The notes below the pieces were generated by a model. That model ran no database searches. It worked only from the letters and a program-made list of their open reading frames with translations, and was not told the DNA's origin. A stretch of DNA of 64,000 nucleotides from Simmondsia chinensis (lineage: Eukaryota; Streptophyta; Magnoliopsida; Caryophyllales; Simmondsiaceae), in contig JAGTTD010000010.1 of assembly GCA_018398585.1 (NCBI GenBank), forward strand, positions 20,520,005 through 20,584,004, written 5' to 3'. A program made the position numbers and the translations under genes. Every line of letters starts with the position of its first letter. Positions within the stretch are counted from its first letter, which is position 1. Shown here piece after piece: positions 34,327 through 45,514 of this stretch.

Positions 34327-34707
34327 TGTTAAGGTTTAGAAGATTAGGTCTTGAAACTTAAGCTTGGTTGGGATAGTGAGAATATGAGATGGGAAAGAAT
34401 AAAGAGTTTAGATTGGAGAAAGAAGGGAAGGGGATGAGAAAATAGTGTTTAATCTCAAATGAGATTGATTTTGTTTACTTTTCATTGAATGCTTGAACCA
34501 TTACATCCTTCACTTATTTATAACAATCTAAGCAAGGCAAACCACTAAGAACAATCTAGAACATAGTCTAACTAACTAGTGTTTAAATGTATTAATATTA
34601 TCGCCTAAAATCAGCAGATAACACACAGCAGCAGCAACCGGCAGTTCAGCAGTAGGACAATACGCAACTGCCATGATTTCCATGCCTCGATTTCTCGAAT
34701 CACAACA
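34327..34707 (-). repeat. 5' LTR of N2, with primer site
   Basis: This 381-bp LTR starts TGTTGTGATTCGAG and ends TAAACCTTAACA on the minus strand, with a TATAAATA box at 34515-34522. The start and the AACCTTAACA end resemble N1's LTR. The primer site TGGTATTAGAGCC lies at 34312-34324, with one change from the standard. Confidence 0.85.
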
Positions 34708-35009
34708 GCTATTTGGCGCCAAGAGTCGGTTAGTGGTCAAGGATAGTCAAATGTGGCGGCTAGTTAAGTGACGGCAGATTTGGTTAGTTTCGGCTATAGC
34801 TCTGGGTCTTGGTTCAATGTATTAGATCTAGTATAAATAAGCTCAAATCATGTAAATTCCTCATTCAATGAATACAAATCAGATTTTCCTTTGAAAATTT
34901 TCTCTTTATTTCTCATATCATTCTCTATTTCTCATCCCCTTCACTTCTCATCTCATCTTAACTCTTGTTCTACAAGGTTAATTTTCAATTCTTGGATTGG
35001 AAGCTAACA
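34708..35009 (+). repeat. 5' LTR of W (last three quarters)
   Basis: It starts mid-LTR at GCTATTTGGCGCC, equivalent to 40075 in the 3' LTR, and ends GGAAGCTAACA. It holds the TATAAATA box and pyrimidine-rich U5. The primer site follows at 35012 as TGGTATCAGAGTGG, one base off. Confidence 0.9.
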
Positions 35010-35083
35010 TTTGGTATCAGAGTGGGTTCAAGCAATCAATTATTTAATTGGAGTTAGCAAAACAGAAGAAAAATAATCAAAAT

Positions 35084-36524
35084 ATGGCTGATGGAGTGAG
35101 GACTCGATTAGGAGCTGGTGGAGCCAATGCAGTTGCAATTGTTAGTCAAGATCTTTCTTACACTGCTGTTGCTAGTGCAGATGCTGCAATCGGACCTCAA
35201 CGCTTACCTACTGATCACATTTAGGTCATATGTGATCGCGTTAGCAATTCACAAAAGCAAATGATAAGCCAAACGGTGGACCAAAAGTTTGATCAAAGGT
35301 TTGATCAATTTCAGCAGTTACTGCTGAAAAATGACCTAAAAACAAAGATCGTTTGCAGCAAATTGAGGCAAAGCTTATGAATTTGCAGGATCAGATTAAT
35401 AAGCATGGAGAATCATCAGTTAATGCAATTCTTGAGCCTGTTAGATAGATTTTTCCACCTGCTAAAGTGGTTCAACCGTAAGTGAACAATAGCAGAGCTG
35501 AGAGTTCAGCATGGAATCAAGATAAGTCTCCAATGGTTCAACCAGAGGCTGGACCTTCAATTCAAATCAGATCAGTGGATGATCGACCTCCAGATGTTGA
35601 GATTGCTGCAGAGTATCATGATCGAAACGTAGAACAAACTCATTCGAGATTGAATGGCCAGAATTCAAATCTGAATTCATGGCTTCCTGATTCTGTTATT
35701 CACCACAGAAATTCACTTGATGACTTCGAACATCAAGATAGGCCACCTGCTCAGCACTAGGAGCATAGATCAGTGAGTAATGATACTTCATATGGTGGCA
35801 AGAGTAGTTCTCACAGGCAGCCAAGGGTCCAAATCGAGCCTTTTGATGGCAAGCAGCTGGAGTCATGGTTGAGAAGGTGTGATCGGTACTTTCAATACTA
35901 TAACATAAGTGAAGCTGAAAAGGTTGAGCTAGCAGCAGTGCACTTACATGGAGATCATGAGGTGTGGTATTATAGTGTGTTGAAAAGCAAACCTGATCTT
36001 TCTTGGGGCCAATTTGTGGAAGAATTGTGTGAACGATATGAAGAAGAGGAGATAAGTGATTAGTTGACAGTTTTAATAAGGTGTATTAAACCTCTACCGT
36101 GAAAGAATACATGATCATGTTTGAGAACGGCCGTGCTAACCTGTTGTCCATGTTATCCATCACTCCATAGGATTCAAAGGCATACTATGTCTCTTGTTTT
36201 ATTAGTGGATTGAAGCCTAGAATGAAAAACATGGTGAAGGCCATTGGTCTTAAAACTTTGTCTAATGCTTGTAACAAGGCTAAGTTGATTGAAGCCACGC
36301 TTGCAACTTCAAGTGATAAGAGTAAGCTTAACGACAGTAGCTTCAGATCCCATCACAAGGATGCATCAAGCTCCAAATCTGGGCTTGCTATTGACAAGAG
36401 ATCAGTGAGATTGTGTTTCAGATGCAACCAGCCTTATCAGCCCGGACATAGATGCAATTCCAAAGCCTTAATGTCTGCAAGAGGAACACAAGTAAGAGGT
36501 GATTCAAACAGTGAGAATTCATAA
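35084..36524 (+). pseudogene. gag of element W (broken)
   Basis: The ATG at 35084 gives MADGVRTRLGAGGANAVAIV, the best preserved start of this family in the window. It meets TAG at 35222. The capsid core (35773-36063) has IEPFDGKQLESWLRRCDRYF and LCERYEEEEISD, and FENGRANLLSMLS-like residues follow in another frame. The zinc knuckle is CFRCNQPYQPGHRC (36414-36455), the GHxC variant. Stops at 35447, 35479 and 35758 and frame changes near 36062 and 36200 make it non-functional. Confidence 0.9.
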
Positions 36525-36563
36525 GCAGAGGATGGCAGTTCTGAGCATTCTTCACGAGATGAG

Positions 36564-37004
36564 TTGATGGAGGATGAAGTCGAGATATTAATGAAAGCCT
36601 TGAACGGAAATGGAGCTCACAATACCATTCGCATCAAAGGAAAAGCTGGTAAGACTTCTATTATTATTCTCATTGATAGTGGGAGCACACACAGCTTTGT
36701 TGATCCCAAATTAATAAAGAAAGTGAAGCACGAAGTGAATAAGACCCATCCTTTGGCGGTTATGGTGGCTGATGGCAACTCTATAACTATTTAAAATAAG
36801 TGCCAAGCTTTGCAATGGTCTATGCAAGATAATCAATTCACTTTTGATTTTACAGTTCTACCCTTGGGAGGTTGTGATATGGTGCTCGGGGTAGATTGGA
36901 TGAGATCATTCAATCCGGTGGTGTTTGATTTTGATAAAATGACAGTAGCATTTGAAGTTCATGGCACTAAGGTATCACTGCAAGGTATTTCTGATCAAGC
37001 TTAG
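36564..37004 (+). pseudogene. Protease of element W
   Basis: The catalytic LIDSGSTHSFVD is intact and VMVADGNSI and LGGCDMVLGVDWMRSF follow. One TAA near 36792 splits the domain, and the frame changes before the second half. Confidence 0.88.
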
Positions 37005-38640
37005 CTTCGGTTGATTAATGGCAAGCGTTTACAAGGTTGATTCAAGAAGAATGCAATCCAATGGCTTGGGCAATTGTTTGTCATCTCACTTGTTGAACTT
37101 CAGCCAGTAATTCAGCCTGAGGTTCACGATTTGATTGAAGAGTTTGAAGAGGTTTTTGAGCAGCCAAAGAGCCTTCCTCCTCAAAGAAGTGTAGATCATG
37201 CCATACCACTTCGAGCAAATTCTGATCCAGTGAAGATCAAACCTTACTGATATGCTTATGCACAAAAATCAGAAATTGAGAAGCAAGTTGATGAGTTGCT
37301 TCAAATGAGCTTCATTAGACCAAGCCATAGTCCTTTTTCCTCACCTGTGATTCTTGTGAAGAAGAAGGATGGGACAGCTAGGATGTGCATCGATTATCGC
37401 CAATTGAATTCCCGGACAGTGAAAGATAAGTTTCCTATTCCTGTTATAGATGATTTGCTTGATGAGTTATATGGAGCGCATATCTTCTCTAAGCTTGATT
37501 TGAGACAGGGATATCATCAAATTAGAGGGCTCGAGCCGGATATATATAAGACTGCTTTTCAGACTCACCATGGGAATTTCGAGTTTGTTTTATGCCATTT
37601 GGCTTAATAAATGCTCCGGTCTCCTTTCAAGCAGCTATGAATGACATCTTCAAGCCTTTTTGAGGAGATCAGTGCTAGTCTTCTTCGATGACATATTGAT
37701 ATATAGTTCATCTTATGAGGATCATCTCACACATCTTAGAGAAGTGTTTGTTGTAATGCGGCAGCACAAGTTCTTTGCCAAATTGTCCAAATGCTCGTTT
37801 GCTCAGACTAAGCTTGAGTATTTGGGCCATGTAATCTCTCAAGAAGGAGTTTCCACCGATCCTACCAAGGTCCAAGCAATGCAAGATTGGCCAATTCCAA
37901 TAACTTTGAAACAATTGAGGGGATTCTTGGGATTGACCAGTTATTATAGGAAGTTCATTAAAGGTTATGGATCTATTGCAAAGCCTTTAACTGAGCTCTT
38001 GAAAAAGAATGCCTTCTTGTGGTCAGAAACGGCTCAAGCAGCTTTTGAGGCTCTCAAGTCAGCCATGTGTGCAGCACCGATATTGGCCATGCCAAATTTT
38101 GCTGAAGCCTTTATATTGGAGACAGATGCAAGTGGATCTGGTGTGGGAGCTGTTCTCTCTCAACATGGAAGGCCTATTGCTTATTTGAGTCAAGCTCTTA
38201 GTCCCAAGCACCAAGCCATGTCAACTTCTGAAAAGGAATACTAGGCAATTCTTCTAGCAGTTGAGAAATGGAGGCATTACTTGAATGGTCATAGATTCAT
38301 TATTCGAACTGATCATCAAAGCCTTAAGCACCTCCTTGAGCAAAAGATTGTGACTAGAATTCAAAAGAAGGGATTACTGAAGATGCTTGGCCTTGATTAC
38401 GCTACTGAATACAGAAGAGGTAAAGAGAATGCAGCTGCTGACGCTTTGTCCAGGAAATCTGAAGATGCAGAACAAGGCTCGAGCGGTGCAATGTCCATTG
38501 TTTTACTTTCATGGATAGATGAAGTTTATAAGTCCTATGAGGGCGATTCATTTGCTCAAGAGTGTGTGACTGCAAGCCTAGTGAAAAATTTTGAAAACGA
38601 TGACAGAGATGCTGATTTATCAGTGTAGAAAGGCTTAATC
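37005..38640 (+). pseudogene. Reverse transcriptase and RNase H of element W
   Basis: RT blocks are [33 protein letters not shown], the active site VFFDDILIYS (37675-37705, Asp pair intact) and YLGHVISQEG. A one-base loss near 37597 breaks the [10 protein letters not shown] block. RNase H has LETDASGSGVG and [12 protein letters not shown]; a TAG (38242) lies in [14 protein letters not shown]. The linker to integrase keeps GKENAAADALSR. Stops are also present near 37015, 37040 and 37250. Confidence 0.92.
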
Positions 38641-39948
38641 AGATTGCAGAACAAGCTTTACATTGGTACTTCAATAGATTTGAGGGATCAGATCATCAGG
38701 GCCTCTCATGATTCTGCTTGGGGAGGTCATGCTGGTGTAGAAGGCACTTATGAAAGAGTTAAAGCCTATTTCAGCTAGCTAAGCATGAAGAAGACAGTGA
38801 AAGAGTATGTTAAAGCATGTGCGGTCTGTCAGCAAACCAAATTGGGGGATCATGGATACAAAGGACTTCTTCAGCCTCTTCCCATTCCGGATGGAGCTTG
38901 GGTCAATATTAGCATGGATTTCATAGAGGGTTGGCCTAAGTCTGATAGCAGAGAAGTCATATGGGTTGTAGTGGATCGTTTCACCAAATATAGCCATTTC
39001 ATTGCTCTCACACGACCTGTTACTGCAGAGAAGTTTGCAAAGGTCTTCCTTGACAACATATATAAGTTACATGGATTGCCACAATCCATTGTTTTTGATC
39101 GGGACAAGATCTTTACAAGCAATTTTTGGAGGGAGTTGTTCAAATTGTTGGGTACTACATTGGCACTTAGCTCGTCTTATCATCCCCAAACAGATGGGAA
39201 AACTGAGCGCGTTAACCAATGTATTGAGCAGTACCTTCGGAGCATGGTTTTCTCACAGCCTAAGGAGTGGAACCGTTGGCTTTCTTTAGCTGAATATTGG
39301 TTCAACACTCATGTACATGCATCTATTGACACTACTCCTTTTCAAGCACTACATGGATACGTTCCTCCTGCTCCATTTATGCTGCAGCAGCTTGAGTCAT
39401 CAGAACCTGCAGTAACTGATTACATTCAACAGAGGAAGCAAATGATGCAAATTCCCAAGGATATTCTTCTTCAAGCTCAAGCAAGGATGAAATTCTATGC
39501 CGATAAAAAGAGAGTAGGAAAAATTTATGAAGTTGGAGACATGGTCTACCTTAAATTACGACCTTATAGACAGTCTTCTTCGGCTGTCAGGAAGAATGTC
39601 AAGCTAAGTGCTCGTTTCTTTGGTCCATACAAGATTTCGGAGAAGATTGGAAAAGTTGCATACAAACTTGACCTACCTCCTCATTCATACATTCACCCGG
39701 TGTTCCATGTATCTTCACTTAAAAAGCAGGTGAAGAATGGAGCTAAGAGTGCACGGGAACCACCCGAAGTTGGAGCAAATGGGGCCTTGCGGTTGCAGCC
39801 TGCTGCTGTCATGGGGCAAAGGATGATGAAGGTTGCAGATGGAGCTGTGCAAGAGGCTTTGGTGCAGTGGCGCAATCTGGACAAGAGTGTTGCAACTTGG
39901 GAGAACCTCACGTTCTTGAAGAGCCAATTTCCTAGCTTTTCTTCTTGA
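38641..39948 (+). pseudogene. Integrase and chromodomain tail of element W, nearly intact
   Basis: Only one TAG (38776), inside the HHCC domain, separates the zinc histidines (HDSAWGGHAG) from an uninterrupted 387-codon frame (38785-39948). That frame holds CAVCQQTK, the DDE core (MDFIEGWPK, FDRDKIFTSNFW, HPQTDGKTERVN), the GPY/F module (FFGPYKISEKIGKVAYKLDL), the HPVFHVSSLKKQV linker and a chromodomain-like end (EALVQWRNLDKSVATWENL, LKSQFPSFSS). It is the best preserved integrase core in the window. Confidence 0.92.
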
Positions 39949-39977
39949 GGACAATGAGCTTCTCAAGGCGGAGGGAA

Positions 39978-40380
39978 TGTTATGATTCCTTTAGTTTTTT
40001 GTATGTAATTAGTCTTGACTTGTGTATGATGTTTTTGAATTGATTTAGTGTTGTATTCATATGGTAGTGGGCAGGCTATTTGGCGCCAAGATTCAGTTAG
40101 TGGTCAAGGATAGTCAAATGTGGCGGCTAGTTAAGTTTTTGGCGCCAGATTTGGTTAGTTTCGGTTATAGCTTTGGGTCTTGGTTCAATGTATTAGATCA
40201 AGTATAAATAAGCTCAAATCATGTAAATTCCTCATTCAATGAATACAAATCAGATTTTCCTTTGGAAATTCTCTCTCTATTTCTCATCTCCCTCTCTATT
40301 TCTCATCCCCTTCACTTCTCTTCTCATCTTAACTCTTCTTCTACAAGGTTAACTTTCAATTCTTTGATTGGAAGCTAACA
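39978..40380 (+). repeat. 3' LTR of W, with hairpin and purine tract
   Basis: This 403-bp LTR runs from TGTTATGATTCC to GGAAGCTAACA, with a TATAAATA box at 40203-40210 and two TTTGGCGCCA motifs (about 40078 and 40138). Just upstream, CTTGAG overlaps the pol stop and pairs with CTCAAG, then GGCGGAGGGAA precedes the LTR. Confidence 0.92.
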
Positions 40381-42299
40381 AGTTCTTAATGATCCATAGG
40401 ACAAATCAAGCTAGTTTTTAATCATATTAAATTAATGTGACTTAAGATCAAGTGCCACTCAAAAGCAGTATGGTTTTCGGGATATTCTTTTCTTACATGG
40501 TTACACTGCCTAGCTTGTATTAGACTATTAAATTGCCATTAATGTAATTATTGATTAAAAGAAGTCAATTATCTACTAATATGCCTTCTAAATAAACATT
40601 TTATTTATTTAATCATAAATATTTTCGAAAAACTTTTTCAAAATAAATAGGGGATAGAAATCTAATTTCTAAAGGAACTAGTACATTAAGATAGTTGCTT
40701 AAAATCAAAACTACATTCTTTAAACTACCATCTCTTGGTGCCCACACGGAAAACCCATTCACCATAACACTAGCGAACTACCTTCCAGTCACAACTAGAG
40801 GAGACAAGATATCATATACCTTGTCATATTAGCTTTCCAGTCTTGGCAACAACAACATCTAAGTACCTAGGCAATCCCTTTTTTAACACTAATGCTCAGT
40901 GCATCTATAAAAGAGCCAAAACTAATTTGATTCGGGTTTTATTTTACCCTCTAGTGGTTCCTAATTCTTAAGATAGATGATTACACTAAGTGGACTCCTC
41001 CCTTAGTTTTCAGGACACCTTTTCTTATGGTTGTTTTCATTCTATCAATTCCCTAATCAAACACTTCTTTCAAATATTTGATCATCTCTATTACATAGTT
41101 GACAAGTCGAGTATTTAATACTAGAGCACATTCAGCATCTAACGCCTGACTGTTGTATCTCACTATCTTATGAGTCTAGTTTAACATTCCTAACTTTCTT
41201 TTCAACTTAATAGATATACTAACAGTAGACTAGAGGACTATGAGCATCTTCTAGTGCTCCACATGTACTAAAACATTTTAAATTACAATGGCCATAACTT
41301 AATAGGCAAGTAACATACATATAAGTATTGATTACAATGCATTATTTAACAACCCATTTAAAATCATGAACGCAAAGAAGTCATATAATTTGCAAGATTA
41401 CTTTTCTTAATTTTAGCAAACAATCAAATATCGTAGTTCACAATTCGACACTTACATGCTTGCTGTGGTGACCCAACTGAACTACACAAAACTCCCTGCC
41501 GGTGAGGCCAACTTGAGACATCATAAGTGTGGGAACATTTCTCAATAAATATGTTTTCTTGTAACTCTTTACTAAACATATTTAGCACACTACTCTACCC
41601 TCAGCCTCCAAGGTCTTATAACAGAGCTCCTCGGGGAGGCTAATATATACCCTAGTCGGATGTACACCCTACCTCAACATCCATACAAGTCCACAAAGTA
41701 ATCCACGGAGGCGCAGTTGCACGCACTTATCGTGCACTTCTGTCAATCAAAAGAGATCTAGCCTTGTATTCTGCAAATGAACGCTCTCTTCGAGGAGTCG
41801 CACACACTTATTATACTGCTAGACTGGTAACGGCGGCCTTGAGCATTCCTAAAGAAACTCGTTCCCGCTTGATATTTTGAGTCATGTGAACCTTTCAATA
41901 AGTTTTAGCAAATCAATAAAGCATGGAATCCATCTCCACATTCCATGTGCATGATATGATGACCAAACCGACCTACCTGTTACTCCTCAACAGCAAGGCC
42001 GCAACGGGTTATCAATAAGGTGAGAACTGTTCTCAATTATTAATGTTTCCTAAACATAATTAATTCACCGTCTCTTCCTTGGCCTCTAAGACAGTATCTC
42101 AATGCTCCCCAAGAGACTAACATACTATCATAGTCAAGTGTATATCATTCCATAGATGTTACTACAAGTCGACAAGATACTCTACGTCAGCATGGCCGCA
42201 TCTGCTTTGTCGTACCTCTATCTATCCTAAAGAAGTCCTACCCTTTACTCGGTGAACAAATGCCCGCCTTAGGGAGTAGCGGTGATCCACTATACTTTT
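40381..42299 (-). mobile_element. Probable copia remnant with duplicated leader
   Basis: I recognise no intact gene. The left part (40381-40960) resembles the decayed copia segment at 8100-8500 in composition and a few shared blocks. The right part (41465-41880 and 41955-42299) holds two diverged copies of the copia leader seen at 9405-9800. Shared landmarks include TGTTTTCTTGTAACTCTTTA-like, AGAGCTCCTCGGGGAGGCTA-like and CTGCTAGACTGGTAACGGCG-like blocks. Element Z follows at 42300. Confidence 0.45.
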
Positions 42300-42653
42300 T
42301 GTTATGGTTCTAGTTTCATTGAGCTGTTGAATACTTCTAAATGTTGTGTTTTGTTGGTGTAATTGTCGTAAGGGTTTAGTTGGAGGTTTTGGCACCAATA
42401 ATTGATTGTTGGGTAAGGTGGTTAAGCAAGTGTCTAGATGCATTGTAATTCTAGATATTTTCCTCTTTGCTTTAGTTGCTTCCAATTATATAAAGAGCAA
42501 TCTATCTTGTATTGAGAAAGGTAATGAATGAAAATTGATCTCTTCTTCTCTCTACCCTAATTTCTTTCAACTTCTCATCTCCTTTTACTTCTTCCTCATC
42601 TCATACTCTTTTATCCCTAGGTTATGATTTAGGATTATTCTTGAATCAGAACA
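42300..42653 (+). repeat. 5' LTR of Z, with primer site
   Basis: This 354-bp LTR runs from TGTTATGGTTC to GAATCAGAACA, with TATATAAA at 42487-42494. TGGTATCAGAGC at 42656-42667 is an exact initiator-Met primer site. No 3' LTR lies in the window. Confidence 0.88.
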
Positions 42654-43406
42654 ATTGGTATCAGAGCTTGTGTTTGCTGCCAATTGATCTTGATTTGGTT
42701 GATTGGATCTACCTATACGCAAGAAGAGCGTAACAATGGCCGATCGAGTTGAAACACGAGCAAATGCTGCTGCGAATGCTACTTTTGCTATTGTTGCTGG
42801 TGCAAATGTTGGAGCAAGTGCTGAAGTTAATCAATTTGACCAATTAAGGCTTCAAATGAAGGAGATGTTTGTTAAAATGTAGTCATCGCAGGGGCAGAAG
42901 TTGGCTAAAAAGTTAGATCAACGTTTGCAGCAAATTGAAGTAAGGATCCAAGGATTACAGCAGCAGATCACAAGGCAGAATTTGCCTTATGGAGCTGGAG
43001 TTTTGTCAGTAGCCAGCCAGCCTGATCATCATCCAAAGGTTATGCAACCTCAAACATTCGGAGTAGAAGCTGGACAATCTGATCGTCCACCAGATTTGAT
43101 GCAACCATAGACTTCAGAAGCAAGTGAAAGTGGCACAGTCAGTAATGAGGCAATGGATTTAGACAGCCTAGAGTTGAGATTGAATAGTTTGATGGCAAGC
43201 AACATTAGTCTTGGTTGAGAAGATGCGAGAGGTACTTCCATTTCTATCACGTAAGTGAGGCTGAGAAGGTGGAATTAGCTACAGCTCACCTCCATAGAGA
43301 TCAAGAGGCATGGTTTTATAGCCTTATACGTAGTAATCCTTCATTGTCTTGGTTTGAATTTGGAGGAGCTTTGTGAGAGATACGGTGTTGAGGGTCCTAG
43401 TGATAT

Positions 43407-43892
43407 TGTTACGCTCGGGCTTGAACCACGAACGTAAACTAAGTAAAATGCGGATAGATTGAGAATATGAGATGAGATAGAAGGGAAATTGAGATGAGAA
43501 AGTAGAGATTTAGAGTTTAGATGAGAGAAAGAAGGGAAAGGAGATGAGAAATAGAGAGTTAGATGAGAGAGAGAATATTAATCTCAATTGAGACAATTTC
43601 AGATATTTTTCATTGATTGCCTTGAACATTACAGCCGAATGATCTATTTATAAGCAAAACAACAAGCTATACATTGTATCTGGACTAACTACTTAGAAGC
43701 ATCTAGAATTAACTGACAATTATTTGAATTATTATTGTATTTAGCGCCAAACATAACAGCAGCCAGCATTTCAGCACACACGCAGCAGCATCAGCAAGCA
43801 GAATGCACAAAACAGAATTTTAAACCTCCTTAACAGATTTTCCCGCCAATTGCCAAATTTGAACTTAAGCCTCGGAATTTCGGTTTGTAACA
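43407..43892 (-). mobile_element. Solo LTR in element Z gag
   Basis: This 486-bp LTR is in reverse orientation (plus strand TGTTACGCTCGGG to GTTTGTAACA) with perfect GATAT duplications (43402-43406 and 43893-43897). TATAAATA lies on the minus strand (43645-43652) and an exact TTTCCCGCC at 43839-43847. It belongs to the gag-only element's LTR family by its GTTTACGTTCG...GAGCGTAACA end. Confidence 0.92.
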
Positions 43893-44165
43893 GATATTGT
43901 GGACAACTTCAATAAGGTGGTGCAAACTACTTCTATAAAAGAGTATATGGCAAGTTTTGAGAATCTGAGAGCTGGGATGATTTATGTGAATCCTAATGCA
44001 AGTGAACCCTATTATGTCTCGAGTTTTATTAGTGGATTAAAAGCAAAAATTAAAAATCTTGTCAAAGCCTTGAGTCCTAGAACACCATCTAAAGCCTATG
44101 CCAAAGCCAAGTTGTTTGAGTCCATCGTGTTGGTAGCTTCTAATGGCTAGAGAAGCAGAAGTAAT

Positions 44166-44621
44166 TGTTATAAACCGAGGATCCGAGGCATGGACTATGG
44201 AGGCTGAGAAGTTGTACTGCTGCTGATATGTTGTTTTGCTGCAGCTGGGTGCTGCTGGTGACTTACTACTGCTGCTGCATTACTACTGCTGCTGTTAGTT
44301 GTTGTGTTGGGCACCAATATTAATAATTTGAATGTTAGTTAGCAGTGGTTCTGGATAATTCTAGATATTTCCTAAGTGGTTTAGTCCTTGTAAGGTTAGA
44401 TTCAATGTAATAGGCTCATACTATGTGAGTAGTATAAATAAGGGGGTATTAGCATGTAATCTATAACTTTGATAATGAATTGATCTCATTTGGTTACTTT
44501 CTCTACTCTCGCATCTCTTTTCCCTTCTTATCTCATCTCAATTCTATATTCTCTTCTCATCTCATACTCTTTCTATCCTACCAAGGTTGAGGTTCAAGAT
44601 CAAATCTTCGAAACCTTAACA
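44166..44621 (+). repeat. 5' LTR of N1
   Basis: It runs from TGTTATAAACCGAGG to AAACCTTAACA, with a TATAAATA box at 44433-44440, several CTGCTG and TACTGC repeats, and a pyrimidine-rich U5. Confidence 0.92.
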
Positions 44622-44623
44622 AT

Positions 44624-44636
44624 TGGTATCAGAGCC
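44624..44636 (+). promoter_or_regulatory. Primer-binding site of N1
   Basis: TGGTATCAGAGCC starts two bases after the LTR and is an exact initiator-Met match, shared with the autonomous Ty3 elements. Confidence 0.9.
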
Positions 44637-45514
44637 TTGATTTGGCTTCCGATTCAAGCTCATATCAAAAAATAATTTTCTAAATCTAATTGATTGCATT
44701 GCAATTAATCAACAAAAACAATTGTGAAACAATTTAATTCTGAATTCCTGATCAGAAATTCAAATCTGCATTTTGAAGATTTTTTGGCGATTTACTGCAT
44801 CAAGCCTGGGAATATCACTTGTGGTTGGGATTAAGGTGATCAATTGCATTGAAGAAGGTTGATTTGATCCACATTGTACTTGATCTTCATCCAAATAGTA
44901 GAAAATCATCTGAATTGAGGTTTAATCGGGTTCTGCAATTCAGAAGTGGAAGATTGAGGTAATGCTTTGTGATCTTCAAGTTGCAATTCATTGAGAAATT
45001 CGTGTTTGTTGATTGGATGATGTCGAATTTGTGTTGCTGAGCTTAGAAGTAGCGAGAATTTATCAGAATCTACAGTGATCTCTGAGAATTACGTGTTATT
45101 GAGTCGAAAGCTTAGGCGAAATTTTGTCAGCAGCAGGCGAAATCTGATGGGCGAAGTAAGAGTGTTGAAATCCAATTTTGTTCGTTGGGATCGCTTAAGT
45201 GTTGAGTTAAGAACTTGATTTTGGGTTAGAGTTGAGCCTAATTCAGCAAGTATAAGTTGAATTACTCGACCAACATTCCTGTCAGAGGTCGTTCCCGGTT
45301 AGGGTTTGTCAGTATTCTGTTCGAAGTTTATCAGTTAGGGATTGCAATCATTGACAATCATAGAACCAATAGCAAGTGCTTGTTGGTGCGAAAGAAGGAG
45401 TAGAACTTCATTAAGCAATCGATTGTTGAAGAGTTACGAAACAAGTTTTACATTTCTGCGATTTTCGAACCTGCATTTCTGCTGTCTATATCGATTTTGC
45501 TGTTCAGTACAAAT
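44637..45514 (+). other. Long 5' leader of N1
   Basis: There is no convincing reading frame over about 880 bases. Blocks such as TTGATTTGGCTTCCGATTCA and ATCAGAAATTCAAATCTG are conserved in the N2 leader at 33240-34311. The length and conservation suggest a packaging or translation-control role, which is inference only. Confidence 0.6.

Larger units (their letters stand above)
31456..34707 (-). mobile_element. Element N2, non-autonomous LTR element with unknown protein, 3' part lost
   Basis: Read right to left it has a 5' LTR (34327-34707), primer site, about 1.07 kb of leader, and a long reading frame. It is then truncated at 31456 before any 3' LTR. Leader and protein both align with N1 (44166-48993), and nothing in it matches gag, protease, RT or integrase. 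Its right LTR end lies inside the 5' LTR of element W, of which only the last part remains at 34708-35009. N2 is therefore an insertion into W. Confidence 0.82.
34708..40380 (+). mobile_element. Chromodomain Ty3 element W, 5' LTR truncated
   Basis: The partial 5' LTR (34708-35009) is followed by primer site, gag, protease, RT, RNase H, integrase, chromodomain tail, purine tract and a full 3' LTR (39978-40380). The first 97 bp of the 5' LTR are absent where N2 sits. Pol is very close to that of element A, while the LTR is closer to the solo LTR at 390. No target duplication can be tested because the left end is lost. Confidence 0.92.

Noticed and set aside
31456..34707. N2 as a normal host gene on the minus strand
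   Set aside because: It is preceded by an LTR and primer site, and it has a sister copy in a complete LTR element. A host origin for its protein is still possible.
42222..42485. 87-codon minus frame across the Z LTR start
   Set aside because: It spans the boundary between the copia remnant and Z's 5' LTR, so it cannot be one gene.
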